A program made the translations under genes and the position numbers. Positions 46,034-56,700 of a stretch of DNA of 64,000 bases are shown piece after piece. The stretch's first letter is position 1. Every line of letters starts with the position of its first letter. The notes under the pieces were generated by a model. That model worked only from the letters and a program-made list of their open reading frames with translations. It was not told where the DNA came from and ran no database searches. Origin of the DNA: Hephaestia caeni (GTDB taxonomy: Bacteria; Pseudomonadota; Alphaproteobacteria; Sphingomonadales; Sphingomonadaceae); the NCBI RefSeq assembly GCF_003550065.1, contig NZ_QXDC01000002.1, positions 434,001-498,000 on the forward strand, in the 5' to 3' direction.

Positions 46034-46359
46034 GCAGATCGCTTCCCCCAAACCGCGCGTCCCGCGCGGGCGGCCGGTCCGCTCGTCACGGATTGCTCCC
46101 CACCGTGGTTGGGCGCGCGGCGCGAGTGGTGGCGGTTCCCCCTGCCGCCGCCACTCCACCCTTGGTCAGCGCGGCCGAATGTACCCCAGCGAAGCCGGCG
46201 ACGCCCCCACCCGCTGCGCTTCCGGTTTCGGCCGCGCTGACTATTTTTGAAGGCCAGGCAGTCTTTCAGCTACTCTCGCCCGGATCCACCGCGTTCCGGG
46301 CGGGAGACGTGTTCCGCTTCGCCTATGGTTCGCGCAGCACGAAGGCGAGACCGTCATGA
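46030..46359 (+). CDS. Unknown protein between traU and traN (109 aa)
   Basis: Arg-rich N-terminus followed by a Pro/Ala-rich stretch and FEGQAVFQLLSPGSTAFRAGDVFRFAYGS. No recognised domain. ATGA overlaps at both ends show co-translation with traU and traN. Unusual composition; might be secreted only after a non-typical leader. Confidence 0.55.
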   Translation: MSRSLPPNRASRAGGRSARHGLLPTVVGRAARVVAVPPAAATPPLVSAAECTPAKPATPPPAALPVSAALTIFEGQAVFQLLSPGSTAFRAGDVFRFAYGSRSTKARPS

Positions 46360-48302
46360 CCTGGCGAGGCCTCCTTCTGCTGGCAACCTCGCTTGCGATG
46401 CCGATCGCCGCACAGGCGCAGACCATGGAGGAACGCGCCCGCACCGCCGCCGAAGCCGCGCGCGAGAAGAGCGCCGACATCGAGGCGATCCAGCAAAATT
46501 ATCTGACGCCGGGCCTTGCCGGTGAGGCGATCACCACCGTCGACGGGACGAAGAGCTTCAATCCGAGCCTTGCCTGCCAGACCACCGCGACCCTGCTCGA
46601 AATCCTCGCGCAGCCGGGATCGACGGGTGACATCTCGGCCTTGCGCATCTCGCGCGACAAGGATCTCAATGGCACCTTCGACCAGACGCTGACCCTGCCG
46701 ATGCCGGTGTCGGGCATTTGCGCCAATGGCGTGATTGCCTGCCAGCCCGGCACCTGGAACCAGTGCCGCAGCTACAGATGGGACGTCTCGGCAGCCGGCG
46801 ATCTCAAGCTCACCGAGGTCGACCTGACCGCGCTCGCGGGCTGCTACTGCGTCAACAATAGCTGCGGCAGCAATCTCGTCTGGGGCAATTTGGCCTCGAC
46901 CCTCAAGGACATCGGCGGCGGTGTCGTCGGCGCGCTCACCAGCGCCGACCCGCGCATCGGCGTCGCCCAGGCGGCGATCGATGGTCCGATCATCCGCTAT
47001 ACCGGCGCGCAGTCGACGGCCTGTGCTCCCAATCCCTCGCTCGCCCAGACGGTCTATCGCGCCAATCCCGCCCAGATCCAGGGCGATGCGGCGTCGGTCG
47101 CGGCCGGCAATAGCGTGTTCCAGGCATTGAAGGGCTCGCCTGCCGGCATGGGCAAGGCCGAGCAGATTCGCGCCTGCACGATCCGGCGCGAGGTGAAGCT
47201 CGAGGCGGTGACCGCCGACGGCATCATCGCCCGAACTTCAGGTGGCTATGCGACCTATGCCGATACGCCCGAGACCCGCGCGTTCCTGCTGGGATCGCCG
47301 CGTGACGACAGCCTGAGCGGCGGAAGCTGCCGCATCCATGATTTCCGGATGACGCTCGATGTGGGCGATCCCGATCGCCTCGTCTCGGCACGGCTCTCGC
47401 AGATCCTGTTCGACGACTGGGTGCAGGTCCGCGTCGACGGCGTGCTCGTCCACGCCGATCCGGGAAGCTGGACCGGAGCCGGCCTGCCGCCGGGCACATG
47501 CGAGCGCGGGCGGACCTGGTATGCCTATCCCAATCTCGACCTGAAGCCATACCTCACCAAAGGCTCGCACGAGATCTGGGTGCGGGTCGCGGTCGGCGGC
47601 GAAGGCGAGGTGTCGGCGCGGATCGATGCGATGCTCGATCTGAGCTGCAATCCGACCGAACGGCTCATCGATACGTGCGCCGGCTATGCCGCCGACGCCA
47701 ATTGCCAGCTTCATGATGAAAATGTCGACGGCGTCCAGACTTTCAGAAATGGCGTCGGCACCGGCCTGACGCCGCTGCCCCAGACCCGCCTGTTCGAGAG
47801 CGGCGCCTGTTCGCTGAGCCTCGTGCGCCCCTGGTTCGAGCGCGACCGGCGCTATCGCTGCACCATCGACACCGGCGTGCTGCCGCAGCCCGATCTCAGC
47901 CGCGGCGCCTATATTATCGACCATTCCACCGAGACGCTGCTGGCCGACCGAGTGCAGACGAAGGACGGCGGCTATGCCACCTCGTCCCGCGCCTTCGCGC
48001 TGCCCGATCGCGGCTCGGTCGCGGCCTGCGAGCCGATCTGCAAGACGCGCGCGCCCAAGGCCAACACCGGGGTCGCGCCCGACGGCGTGGTCGGCGCGCG
48101 CCAGAACGCGCCCATAGGCTGGGACACCTTCTACCACGCCTGCACCCGCTCCAGCGCCGGCGCCGATATCTGCCCGGTAGGCGATGGCGAGGAGCTGGTC
48201 TCGGACTGCGGCTGCCTCGACGATTTCCCCGAGGCGATCGTCATGATGCAGACGGTGCGGCTCGGCGGCGCGGACATGATCTGCACCTCGGAGTCCCGCT
48301 GA
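46356..48302 (+). CDS. traN: Mating-pair stabilisation protein TraN, first cistron
   Basis: 648 residues with signal peptide (LLLLATSLAMPIAAQAQ) and many cysteines; Pattern ALAGCYCVNNSCGSNL, TCAGYAADANCQLHDENVDG and CEPICKTRAPK fits TraN-like outer-membrane adhesins that contact the recipient. It lacks the family's usual C-terminal block, which is encoded by the next gene, whose ATG overlaps this stop by one base. Disulfides would need the DsbC-like protein. Confidence 0.8.
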   Translation: MTWRGLLLLATSLAMPIAAQAQTMEERARTAAEAAREKSADIEAIQQNYLTPGLAGEAITTVDGTKSFNPSLACQTTATLLEILAQPGSTGDISALRISRDKDLNGTFDQTLTLPMPVSGICANGVIACQPGTWNQCRSYRWDVSAAGDLKLTEVDLTALAGCYCVNNSCGSNLVWGNLASTLKDIGGGVVGALTSADPRIGVAQAAIDGPIIRYTGAQSTACAPNPSLAQTVYRANPAQIQGDAASVAAGNSVFQALKGSPAGMGKAEQIRACTIRREVKLEAVTADGIIARTSGGYATYADTPETRAFLLGSPRDDSLSGGSCRIHDFRMTLDVGDPDRLVSARLSQILFDDWVQVRVDGVLVHADPGSWTGAGLPPGTCERGRTWYAYPNLDLKPYLTKGSHEIWVRVAVGGEGEVSARIDAMLDLSCNPTERLIDTCAGYAADANCQLHDENVDGVQTFRNGVGTGLTPLPQTRLFESGACSLSLVRPWFERDRRYRCTIDTGVLPQPDLSRGAYIIDHSTETLLADRVQTKDGGYATSSRAFALPDRGSVAACEPICKTRAPKANTGVAPDGVVGARQNAPIGWDTFYHACTRSSAGADICPVGDGEELVSDCGCLDDFPEAIVMMQTVRLGGADMICTSESR

Positions 48303-49396
48303 TGCGCCGAACCTTTTTCCCCTTGATAGCCGGGCTCTTTGCGGCCCTCACCATGGTCATGCCCGCCGCGCCCGCGTGGGCGCAGACCACGCAGATTTGC
48401 GCGGCCGACCTCAACGGCAATGGCGATGCCGACGATACCGGCGAGACGGCGGCCTGCGAGATCACCTCGCTCGGGCAATATCAATGCCCCCTGCAGAAGG
48501 TCTCCTGCGTCCAGCAACAGGACGGTGCCTATAGCTGTCCGCTGGGCGAGCAGTTCGCCTGCCTGCCGCAGGATGGTGGTCCTGCCTGTTCGCCCAACCA
48601 ATGCGCCGATCTCACCATCACCCCGATCGAGGATGAGCCTGTGCCCGACGATCCGGGGGTTCCGGCCGATGGCGCGGTCGATGCCGATGGCGCCTGCCTT
48701 GGCAATATCGAGATCTTCTCCGGACGCGCAGCACGCTGCCGCCCGGCAGGGCTTCGCACCACCTTCTCCAATTGCTGCAAGGACAAGGGCAAGATCGTCA
48801 AGGACGGGATGGGCGGCTCGATCTCGTCGATCGGCACCAAGATCGCCGTCGCCAAGGGCGTGTTCACCGGCATGAAGGCGGCGTTCACGGCGTTCAAAGC
48901 GGGCGCGACCGCCGGTCAGGCCGCGAGCGCCGGCGCCAACGCCATCATCGTCGGCATCGATCCGACTTCGATCGCGATCAGCCTCGCGATCAACTTCATG
49001 ATGGATTTCCTGCTCTCCGGTTGTGACCAACAGGACATGGAAGTCGGCATGCTTCGGGGTTCGGGGATGTGCCACGAGGTCGGCAGCTATTGCAGCTCGA
49101 AGATCCTCGGCATCTGCGTCCAGAAGGCGCGCGGACATTGCTGCTTCAACACCAAGCTCGGCCGCATCATCCAGGAACAGGGCCGCCCGCAGCTCAAGAG
49201 CTTCAACGGGCTTGGCTGGGGCACGCCCAAGCAGCCCTATTGCCGTGGGTTCACACCGGAGGAGTTCCAGGCGCTGGATTTCTCCAAAATGGACCTTTCC
49301 GAATATTATTCCGAGATCGAGGCCCGCGCTCAGGCCGACATCCAGATCGACATGAAGGACAAGATCGATGCCTATATGCGGGTTATCGAAAACTAG
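48302..49396 (+). CDS. TraN C-terminal-like protein, second cistron
   Basis: 364 residues with its own signal peptide (GLFAALTMVMPAAPAWAQ). Cys-rich N-terminal part, a hydrophobic helix (AIIVGIDPTSIAISLAINFMMDFLLSGC) and the conserved TraN C-terminal block (GHCCFNTKLGRIIQEQGRPQL, CRGFTPEEFQALDFSKMDLSEY). Translated by stop-start overlap (TGATG) from the upstream cistron; the two probably make one adhesin complex. Confidence 0.8.
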   Translation: MRRTFFPLIAGLFAALTMVMPAAPAWAQTTQICAADLNGNGDADDTGETAACEITSLGQYQCPLQKVSCVQQQDGAYSCPLGEQFACLPQDGGPACSPNQCADLTITPIEDEPVPDDPGVPADGAVDADGACLGNIEIFSGRAARCRPAGLRTTFSNCCKDKGKIVKDGMGGSISSIGTKIAVAKGVFTGMKAAFTAFKAGATAGQAASAGANAIIVGIDPTSIAISLAINFMMDFLLSGCDQQDMEVGMLRGSGMCHEVGSYCSSKILGICVQKARGHCCFNTKLGRIIQEQGRPQLKSFNGLGWGTPKQPYCRGFTPEEFQALDFSKMDLSEYYSEIEARAQADIQIDMKDKIDAYMRVIEN

Positions 49397-50246
49397 CGCG
49401 CGCCGTCTGGCCGCCGTCATCGCGATGCTGGCCTCCGCGTCCGCTTTGGCGCAGGACAGTCCGCGCCCGGACAACGCACGCGATCGCGCTGCCGCCGAAG
49501 GCGATGCTGCGTTCGACAGGCTCGAACGCGCCGCGGCTGCGCGGAAGAAGCAAGCAGAGGCCAGCGGGCCGTCGTCACTGCCCACGCCAACCGAAGAGAT
49601 GCGCCGCCGCGCGTTCGACGGTCTACGCGGTCGTGTTCAAGACACAGAGATGGACGCACGCGCTCGCACCGCGCTCGACCAGGGCAAGGACGCGATGGCA
49701 ACCGAGCGCGAAGCGATGGCGCGGCGGCTCGGCCAGGCGCTCGGGCTGGAGGCGCCCGACATGGACGCCGTCGCCGGGGTGACGAAGCCGGTATCGGCGC
49801 AAGGCTGGGTGCCGGTGCTGTTCGTTTCGTCCTCGATGCCGGTGACGACGCTGCGCACCTATGTCGCGCAGCTTGAGAAGGCCCGCGGCATCCTCGCCTT
49901 CCGGGGCATGCCGGGTGGTCTCACCAGGGTCGCGCCGATGGCGAAGCTGTCGGCCGAGATCCTGCGGCTCGATCCCGGCTGCGAAGGCCCGGCCTGCACG
50001 ATGCGCAACGTACAACTCATCGTCGATCCGCTGATCTTCCGCCAGCATGGGGTCGCCCGCGTGCCCGCGCTCGCGATGGTGCCGGGCGATCCGGCGCTCC
50101 CCTATTGCGAGCGGGAGGAGGACAGCCCGCGTGCCGCGCACATCGTCTATGGCGACGCGGCGCTTTCCGGATTGCTCGAAGAATATGCCCGCCTCGGCGG
50201 CAAAAAGGAGGTGCGCGATGCTCAGGCTCGCCTACAGGGCCGCTAA
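49368..50246 (+). CDS. trbC: T4SS pilus assembly protein TrbC
   Basis: 292 residues. Signal peptide (AVIAMLASASALAQ), long helical, Arg/Ala-rich spacer and the TrbC_Ftype fold (VLFVSSSMPVTTLRTYVAQLEKARGILAFRGMPGG, VARVPALAM). Works with TraW and TraU in pilus extension. ATG lies within the end of the previous gene (29-bp overlap). Confidence 0.87.
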   Translation: MPICGLSKTSARRLAAVIAMLASASALAQDSPRPDNARDRAAAEGDAAFDRLERAAAARKKQAEASGPSSLPTPTEEMRRRAFDGLRGRVQDTEMDARARTALDQGKDAMATEREAMARRLGQALGLEAPDMDAVAGVTKPVSAQGWVPVLFVSSSMPVTTLRTYVAQLEKARGILAFRGMPGGLTRVAPMAKLSAEILRLDPGCEGPACTMRNVQLIVDPLIFRQHGVARVPALAMVPGDPALPYCEREEDSPRAAHIVYGDAALSGLLEEYARLGGKKEVRDAQARLQGR

Positions 50247-50814
50247 AGCCGGATGGGCCGAGCTCAAGATACTACCGCTCAAGGCAGCGGTAGCGCTTGG
50301 CAGTTCGGGACTTGGCCAGCCACCGCGCCCGGAACAGCTTTGGAAGGCCTTTGGCATCGTCCTGCCCATCGGGCTTTTGACGTTCTGGGCGTTGCCCCAG
50401 GTGACGATCGTCATGAGTCCTTCGGTTGAGGCTTATCTGATCCGCAAAGCGGCGGGGCCGATCGCGCGCGGCGATCTCGTCTCGTTCACCCTGTCGCACC
50501 CGCTCGCCGGTCCCAAGCCGGTCACGGTCACCAAATATGCGCTCTGCCTGCCCGGGGACCGGATCTCGCTGATCGAGAAGCCCTCGATGACGCCCGGTAA
50601 ATGGGATGGCTGGTATTATTGCAACGAGCGCCTGCTGGGCGTGAGCAAGCCCTATGGTCACAATGGGCAGGAATTGGATCACTGGCAGCCCGACAATGGG
50701 CAAATCCTGCCCGGCACCATCTTCGTCGGCTCCTCGCATGTCAGCGGGTTCGACAGCCGCTATTATGGCCCGGTCGAGATCGATCGCCTGCGCCGGATGG
50801 AGAAGCTGCTGTGA
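50218..50814 (+). CDS. S26-type signal peptidase of the conjugation system (TraF/TrhF-like)
   Basis: 198 residues with a transmembrane anchor (LPIGLLTFWALP) and a signal-peptidase domain: SPSVEAYL provides the likely catalytic Ser (67 or 69) and VTKYALCLPGD the Lys106. Such peptidases mature or cyclise pilin in RP4-like and some F-type systems. The final FVGSSHVSGFDSRYYGPV fits the family. Coupled to the following gene (GTGA). Confidence 0.8.
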   Translation: MLRLAYRAAKAGWAELKILPLKAAVALGSSGLGQPPRPEQLWKAFGIVLPIGLLTFWALPQVTIVMSPSVEAYLIRKAAGPIARGDLVSFTLSHPLAGPKPVTVTKYALCLPGDRISLIEKPSMTPGKWDGWYYCNERLLGVSKPYGHNGQELDHWQPDNGQILPGTIFVGSSHVSGFDSRYYGPVEIDRLRRMEKLL

Positions 50815-51689
50815 AGCGGCTCGCGCTCAGCCTCGCCGCGATCGCCATGGTCTCGGGTCCCGCCGCGCAAGCGCAGCAGCGCGACGAGCGCCGCACCGGC
50901 TATTGGTGGTATCAGGCGCCGCCCAAACCGATCGAGGAGCCCGACGATCCCGACGCGCTGGTCAAGCCGGCCATCCCCCCGATGGCGGAGCTGGCGACAT
51001 GGACGCCGCCGAAGATTCGAAAGCTGATCGAGGAGCAGCGCGATTATGCCGCGACGGTGCTCACCATCGATGCGGTCGCCGACTTCTGGCGGTTGCAGGA
51101 CTTCGCCCGGCGTAAGGCCCGCGCCTTTGCCGGTGTCACCCAGATCGCCATGCTCCAGCATCCAGAACTCAACGCCAAGTCAGCCAATCCCATGGTCGGC
51201 GATGCACGCGACCAACTATCGGCGCAAAAGGACCAGGTCCGTCGCCAATATCTGCGCTCCCGCGCCAACGAGTTCGCGCTCGTCATGTTCTCGCGCTCGA
51301 CCTGCGGATATTGCCGAGTCCAATGGCCGATTGTCCAGCGTTTCCAGGAGGAGATGGGCTGGCAGGTATCCTTGCAGGATATCGATCGCAAGCCCGAGCT
51401 GGCGCAGCGGTTCGGGGTCGAGGTGACGCCAACCACGATGATCATTCGCCGGAACAGCCAGCAGCGCATGGTGATCGCCAGCGGAGTCGAGGCGTACCCG
51501 AACCTCATCCAGATGGCCTATCAGGCGGTGCGGCTGCTCGCCGGAGACATCCGCCCCGAGCAGTTCATGACCGGCGCTGGCGAGGAAGACGGATTCTTTG
51601 ACGCCCTCGCCAATGGGCCGGTCTCGGCTACCGATCCCCGTGCATTGGGCGGCGACCTGGTTGATGTTCGTGCGGAGCCGCGGCCGTGA
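50811..51689 (+). CDS. traF: Conjugal transfer protein TraF (thioredoxin fold)
   Basis: 292 residues. Signal peptide (SLAAIAMVSGPAAQAQ), helical linker, then a thioredoxin-like domain with CGYC at residues 165-168 (SRSTCGYCRVQ) and VTPTTMIIRRN. F TraF usually lacks the active CXXC; here it is kept. Acts in the periplasm in pilus assembly. GTG start overlaps the previous stop. Confidence 0.88.
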   Translation: MKRLALSLAAIAMVSGPAAQAQQRDERRTGYWWYQAPPKPIEEPDDPDALVKPAIPPMAELATWTPPKIRKLIEEQRDYAATVLTIDAVADFWRLQDFARRKARAFAGVTQIAMLQHPELNAKSANPMVGDARDQLSAQKDQVRRQYLRSRANEFALVMFSRSTCGYCRVQWPIVQRFQEEMGWQVSLQDIDRKPELAQRFGVEVTPTTMIIRRNSQQRMVIASGVEAYPNLIQMAYQAVRLLAGDIRPEQFMTGAGEEDGFFDALANGPVSATDPRALGGDLVDVRAEPRP

Positions 51690-52273
51690 TGCGCTCCCTC
51701 ACCGTTCTGGCGCTTACTTCCCTGAATGTGGTGAGCGTGCCTGCCAACGCGCAGGCCCCAACCCGTGAGCAAGCAATGCGCGCGGCAATTCACCCGGTCG
51801 CCACCCAAAGCGAGATGCGCGAATGGCTTGCCCGTGTGCCGGTCACGCGCGACTGGCCGCCTGATTTTGCCGAGACGCTCAAAGGTCAGGCCCCCACCTT
51901 CATCATCGAGATGAGCACGGCGCCCGGCTGCATTCCCTGCGCGGATCTCTGGACCAGGCTCGGCGCGCTCGGGGTCAGCTACCGCTGGCAGGTCCGCACG
52001 ATCGGCGCACAGGAGGCAATGGTGCGTTCCGGGCGGCTCGGTCTGCCCTGGGTCGGCCATCCGGTCGCCTGGGTTCGGCCGATCGCCGACCAGGGGCGCA
52101 TCATCCCAATAGCGATCGGCACCGATCATGCGCCCAATCTGGCGCGAAATCTCTATTTGGCCGCCAAGATGCTGACAGGTGTGAAGCCCGCAGTCGGCGT
52201 ACGCGGCATGTCGAAGTTCACCGGGATCGTGGGTGCTCCCACGCGCCCATCCGCAAACCGGGCGAGGAACTGA
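51689..52273 (+). CDS. Thioredoxin-like protein of unknown function (CIPC)
   Basis: 194 residues with a signal peptide (SLTVLALTSLNVVSVPANAQ) and a likely thioredoxin fold with the CIPC motif at residues 81-84 in STAPGCIPCADLW, then LGLPWVGHPVAWV resembling a cis-Pro loop. It follows TraF directly (TGATG overlap), a third redox-type protein in the operon. Not named in the classical F system. Confidence 0.65.
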   Translation: MRSLTVLALTSLNVVSVPANAQAPTREQAMRAAIHPVATQSEMREWLARVPVTRDWPPDFAETLKGQAPTFIIEMSTAPGCIPCADLWTRLGALGVSYRWQVRTIGAQEAMVRSGRLGLPWVGHPVAWVRPIADQGRIIPIAIGTDHAPNLARNLYLAAKMLTGVKPAVGVRGMSKFTGIVGAPTRPSANRARN

Positions 52274-52318
52274 CATGGGGGACAGCTTCCTCGCTCCATC
52301 CATCGAAAGCTGCCTGCC

Positions 52319-53740
52319 ATGGCCACCCTGCGCCGTCTGAGCGTACGCACCCTGCCGTTTGTTGCCCTCGCTGCTCTCTCTACGCCAGCCCAAGCTCAAG
52401 GCTGGGCGGAGAGCTGGTTCGACAATGTGACCTATACCAGTCCCGGCAGTTTCGAAGACCAAACCAGGGGCTACGTGACCGCGGGTGGCATGTCGGGCCG
52501 GGTTGATGTTCACAACGATTACTTGATGAGCGTTACGCTGCCCAAGGTTAAGGCGGGCTGCGGCGGCATCGATATGTTCCTGGGCGGTATGTCGTTTCTG
52601 GACCCGGACTATCTCGTTCAGAAGCTCGAGAGCATCCTGCAGGCCGCGCCCGCCGTGGCGTTCCAGTATCTGCTGGAAACGCTCGACGAGAAGATGGGCA
52701 ACATCATCTCGAAGATGGAGGCGGCGACCAATTTCCTGAACTCGATCCAGGTCAACGATTGCCGGCTCGCCAACCGCATGGTCCAGATCGCCAAGGGCGA
52801 CGACAACATGTCGGGCATCATCGAGGAGATGACGGGCTACAAGTCGGTCAAGGAAGGCTTCTCCAAAAGCTATCAGCACAGCCGCGAGAAAATTCAGGCG
52901 AACGCCAATAGCCCAACCGAAGATTTGAAGGACGCGCTCGAAAATTGTCCAGCGGAGGTCACCGAGATCTTCAAGACGGGCTCTCTCCTCGCCCATGCTT
53001 CCGCACGCGTCGGCGCGTCCGACTGGGCGGGCGTGATGCGTGCCAGGGTCGGCGACGTCTACATGCGCTGGGACCCGGCCGACAAGGTGCCGATTTTCTC
53101 AGCCATTCCCGCCTGTCCGCGCCAGGATACCGAGAGCGTCGATGATTTCCTGACCGGCAAGGTCCAGTCCCGGACGCTTGCGATCCCGCCGACCGCTGCC
53201 GATTGCTCAGTCGATGGAGCCGGCAAAGGCGCGCTGATCCTCGCCCGCTCGCGGATGGATTCAATCGCTACAAAGATCCGGACCCGCAGCGCGCTGACGG
53301 CCGATGAACGGCAGTTCGTCGCCAACGTGAAGACATTGCCGATCTATCGTCTGCTGGAATGGGGCGTGCGTCAGGGCGTCGTCGACAGTGTGATCGGCGA
53401 CACCGATGAACTTGTCGCGCTGACGCTCGCCTATCAGATGCTCAACGACCTTACCCGGTCGATCGACTTTGCCGTGTCGAACGCGGAGCGCGGTGTGAGC
53501 GTGGCGGGCGCGAGCGATGCGGGTAACGCCAAGGTGTGCCAGACGCGCATCTTGACCAAGGGCATCGAGCAGTTGCGCGACCTGCGGGACGAAGTGCTGC
53601 GCCAGCGCGCACAGATGCGTCAGTCCTATATGGCTGCCCTCAATCAGGCGAACCTTTCAGCCAACTATGCCGGGGTCGTTCGCCAGCGCGACCGAGACGC
53701 CCGCGATGCCGCCGGCGCTGCCGCCAACCGCAACCGCTGA
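52319..53740 (+). CDS. traH: Conjugal transfer pilus assembly protein TraH
   Basis: 473 residues. Signal peptide (VALAALSTPAQAQG), then TraH motifs: FFDN-like WFDNVTYTSPGSFEDQTRGY, GCGGIDMFLGGMSF, ALENCPAEVTEIF. Periplasmic or outer-membrane associated pilus assembly factor with cysteines. ATG selected because upstream bases are out of frame; the ribosome binding site is weak. 45 bp gap after the thioredoxin-like gene. Confidence 0.9.
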   Translation: MATLRRLSVRTLPFVALAALSTPAQAQGWAESWFDNVTYTSPGSFEDQTRGYVTAGGMSGRVDVHNDYLMSVTLPKVKAGCGGIDMFLGGMSFLDPDYLVQKLESILQAAPAVAFQYLLETLDEKMGNIISKMEAATNFLNSIQVNDCRLANRMVQIAKGDDNMSGIIEEMTGYKSVKEGFSKSYQHSREKIQANANSPTEDLKDALENCPAEVTEIFKTGSLLAHASARVGASDWAGVMRARVGDVYMRWDPADKVPIFSAIPACPRQDTESVDDFLTGKVQSRTLAIPPTAADCSVDGAGKGALILARSRMDSIATKIRTRSALTADERQFVANVKTLPIYRLLEWGVRQGVVDSVIGDTDELVALTLAYQMLNDLTRSIDFAVSNAERGVSVAGASDAGNAKVCQTRILTKGIEQLRDLRDEVLRQRAQMRQSYMAALNQANLSANYAGVVRQRDRDARDAAGAAANRNR

Positions 53741-53754
53741 TCGGGATCAGCCCC

Positions 53755-56700
53755 ATGAAACGCATCCTTCGTGCCCTGTCGGTCCTGACCGCCCTGCTCA
53801 CACTGTCGTTTACGGCAACACCTGCGCTGGCGATCGACACCAGCTTCCACACGTATGACGGTTTTGCCGAGACTGTGGACGCCTTCCGCCTCGTCTCCAT
53901 GATCTTCGGCGACCCGAGATATGAAACACTGGTGCTGATCGTCGCAGTGGTTGGCATTGCCCTGGGCGCGCTGCTCGCAAGCGTCAAAGGTTCTGGCATG
54001 GGCATCGTGGCCTTCGGGTTCCAGATGCTGATCGGAGTTGGGCTTTTCGTCGGGCTCGTCGCCACCACCGGCACGGTTCATATCTATGACCGGGTGCGCA
54101 ATGCCTACCAACCTGTTGGCGACGTCCCGAATCTGATTGTTCTCGTTGCTGGCATGACCAACATGATGGAGCGTGCGCTGGCCGAGGTCATCGACGACAA
54201 CACGACGGACCCCCATGCCAAGCTGGAATTCGGCGCGGGCGGGCATAGTTTCGATCTGTTCCTGAACGCTGCGAGCCCACGCGGTCCGATGACCGATGTA
54301 TTCCTGGATTCGACGATCAAGGACTATGTGCGTCAATGCTATCCGGTGGCGCGGGTGTCGCCCGCCTACGGCGTCGATGACGATCAGCTCTTTCGCACGA
54401 CAACGGACCTCCCCGCAGCCTTCGCGGCGATGGCGGGTCCAGCGACGTTCAGCACCGTTTTCACGTCCTCGGATAAGGCGGGAACGACGGTGAGTTGCAA
54501 CGAGGCATGGGAGCATATCTCTACGCGGCTGTCCGAACCGGCGCTGTTCGATAATTATGTCGCACAGGTCTGCACCCGCACCGGCTATGACATCGCCAAT
54601 GCTGCTCAGCTTCAGCGATGCCGGGCCAATATTGGCGAGCTCGGCGGGATGATGATGGATAACCCGGCTTCGCTTCAGCAATTCCTGACCAGCGTAATGC
54701 TTGGCAGCACAATAGGCGACGTTCTGTTTGAGGACAGTCCAGCCACGGCCGCCCGCGTCATGGCCAACCGCGCCGTAGTCTCGTCCGGGCTCGCCACAAT
54801 GTCGACGGCCAACGAGTGGATGCCGACGATCCGCGCCACAGTGTTCGGGATCATGCTCTTCATGATGCCGGTGGCGCTGCTGTTCATCCTGACGCCGATC
54901 AACCTGCGCGTCGCGAGTTTTGCCCTCGGCCTGTTTGTCTTCGTCGCACTTTGGGGCGTGATCGACGCCGGGATCTATCAGCTGACCCTGGGTCGCGCGA
55001 CCGACGTGCTGGCTGAGATGCGCGCCAACAATGTCGCGGCGAACGCCTGGATGCTGGCGCCGTCTTCGGCAATGAAGGCCCTCGCGATATTTGGGTCTTT
55101 CCGTACAGCCGCGGCCGGACTTGCTGGCGCCTTCGTGTTCACGGTGTTCCGGTTCTCGGGCAATGTGTTCACGGCTTTCACCAGCGGCGCCCTCGGAGTC
55201 CAGGGCCAGGGCACTGCCGCCGCCGCGCCCCTCACAACGAGCGAAGGCTATGCCGGCGCTCTCGAGGCGCAGTCGAATGCGGCCGGCACAATGGCCCGGC
55301 GCAGCGCGACATCAAGCTTTGGCGACTTTGGCGAGCGGTCCAATTTCGGCGCAAACCGGGCCTTCGGGGCGGCAAGCAGGGTGATCGGCGAGCACGGGGG
55401 AGGCGCATCCGGAACGGCGGCATTCGGGCTAGGCGGACTCGATGCGGCACGCGAAATGGGCGGCCTCTCCCCTGCCCTCACCGGGCGGAGCCTTTCCGAC
55501 CCCGCGACCGTGCGCGCAGTGCGCGACAACGCCACGACATCGGCGATCCATAATTTTGCCGAGAAAGACGCGCTCCGAAATCTGGGCACCGGCTATTTTG
55601 GCGAGGGCCAGTCCGGCGAACGCGCCTTTGCCGCCTTCGCGCAGAAGATGGTCCAGTGGCGGGCGTTCGGGGATCAACGGTCCTACGACATGATGATGCA
55701 GGGCGCGCAGCGGCACTTCGAGCGCAATGGTTACGACCAGAAGGATGCCGCGCTCAAGGCGTCGACGGTGATCGCCCAGGCGTCGGCCGATCCAACCTTC
55801 GCCAAGCTCATCGCCAATACCTATGACCAGGAACAGATGCTGCGCAACGACCTGACCGGTGCGCAGGTCCAGGTTGGAGCGATGGAAGGCCGGAGAGACT
55901 TCGCAGGTGACAATGTGACACCGATCGAGCGGCGGAACGTCGCAACCGAGCAGGCCCACAGGACCGGGAGCAACGAAGGGCAGCGCAACGCCTCATCTAT
56001 GCTCGGCCTCCCCGTTCAGGAGACCTCCCGCCGCATCGCCTTTATCAACGCCCTCTCCGGCGAAGCCCGCTCCTCCGCCATTACCCAACTCTCCCGCGCC
56101 ACCGGCCGGAATGAGGCCCAGGTGCTGCGCGCATTGGAGACATACAACGCCGCCGTGCAGGTCGGCACCGCCGACGGCGCAACGGCCGAGGCAGGCCGTG
56201 AAGGCACCAGCGTCTATGGCCGCACGCGCGAGGCTGCCGGCTACGATTTCGCTGAACGCTCGGGCAAGCTCGACGCACAGCGCGAGGTCGGCCATGACGG
56301 CACACGTTCAGCCGCCCGCATCGGTGAGCAGCGTCGGCAGGCCGACAATGCCGGCTTTGCGGAGGGCGCTGCCGCGGCGGGCATGTCGGTACGCCAAGCG
56401 GCACGTCTAGATAGCTTCGTTCGCACATTGAGCCAGGGCGTCGGCAATCAGACGGATATGGCCGAGGGTGGCGCGGCCGGCATTGCGGATCGTGCGCGCA
56501 ACGAGCGGTTGACCCGTATCGTCGAGAATGAGCGGCTCACCCGCATGCAGCAGCTGCTTGGCGAGCATGGCGTTACCATGTCGAAGCGTGAAATCGCCAT
56601 GGCACAGAATGGCGACCTAAGCCTCAACCTGACGCCGGAAACTGCCGCACAGATGTGGCGCGGTGGCCTCATCAACGAAAGCCAACTAGGCGCCATTGCC

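Noticed and set aside
48131..49585. Antisense open frame across the TraN second cistron
   Set aside because: Conserved TraN residues are on the plus strand; the antisense frame is a GC-driven shadow.
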